This document shows positions 42,894 through 42,927 of a stretch of 42,927 nucleotides of DNA, piece after piece. This DNA is from Vicinamibacteria bacterium. GTDB taxonomy: Bacteria; Acidobacteriota; Vicinamibacteria; Vicinamibacterales; UBA8438. Each line of letters opens with the position of its first letter. Position 1 is the first letter of the stretch. The DNA lies in contig JAJEEA010000393.1 in NCBI GenBank assembly GCA_022821235.1, forward strand, positions 1-42,927, written 5' to 3'. The translations under genes were made by a program, and so were the position numbers. The notes beneath the pieces were generated by a model. It was not told the DNA's origin and searched no databases. It saw nothing but the letters and a program-made list of their open reading frames with translations.

Positions 42894-42927
42894 CCGGAGA
42901 CGGACGCTCAGGCCAGGGTGTTCCCGC

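Noticed and set aside
1-42927. CRISPR array, insertion sequence or prophage
   Set aside because: No regularly spaced direct repeats, transposase, integrase or phage structural genes were seen.

Overview
The window is about 70% G+C, densely coded on both strands, and looks chromosomal rather than plasmid or phage. The best guess for the host is an Acidobacteriota bacterium of the Vicinamibacteria type. This inference rests on the futalosine-type menaquinone genes, a DUF1592/DUF1552 secreted pair, a large TonB-dependent receptor with an N-terminal carboxypeptidase-regulatory-like domain, several secreted proteins with a shared GDPDLQG motif, and diderm (TonB-type) envelope genes. No rRNA, tRNA, CRISPR array or complete insertion sequence was found.

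Positions 1-15048 are a housekeeping block on the + strand. It begins with menaquinone genes: a truncated amidohydrolase, an MqnP-like prenyltransferase, a UbiX-like flavin prenyltransferase and a MenG/UbiE methyltransferase. Next come a TonB-like envelope protein, a 29-residue membrane peptide, miaA and a dGTPase. Then follow yceD-rpmF and fatty acid synthase genes fabD-fabG-acpP-fabF, with plsX and fabH absent from their usual place. The block ends with etfB-etfA, ETF-quinone oxidoreductase and a DUF374 acyltransferase. Many junctions overlap by 1-11 bases, which suggests translational coupling. A functional link is plausible: ETF and ETF-QO would feed electrons from acyl-CoA oxidation into the menaquinone pool made by the first genes, beside fatty-acid and lipid synthesis.

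Positions 15072-26901 are accessory and mostly encode exported proteins: a tannase/feruloyl-esterase-like protein, a LOG-family protein, two divergent members of an unrecognised GDPDLQG family separated by the remnant of an AAA ATPase gene, a HEPN/MNT toxin-antitoxin pair, a c-haem DUF1592 protein coupled to a Tat-exported DUF1552 protein, and an exported ankyrin-repeat protein.

Positions 27362-31476 form a small defence/mobility-flavoured island: an AAA-ATPase with a PD-(D/E)XK nuclease domain, a broken Fic gene whose 5' end is fused to a leucine-rich-repeat fragment, and a VapBC-like pair.

Positions 31596-42927 return to exported redox and uptake functions: a c-haem/copper-monooxygenase-like protein, a PQQ-type sugar dehydrogenase fused to two carboxymuconolactone-decarboxylase-like domains, a SnoaL-like protein, two tandemly duplicated coiled-coil genes, a TonB-dependent receptor, a Cys-rich exported peptide and a CopC-like copper protein. 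A speculative reading of the accessory part is a periplasmic locus for taking up and oxidising plant- or sponge-derived organic compounds. The strongest leads are the dehydrogenase-CMD-CMD fusion with its hairpin-rich leader, the recent tandem duplication of the coiled-coil gene, the LRR-Fic chimera with a single-base frameshift, and the GDPDLQG pair around the ATPase remnant.
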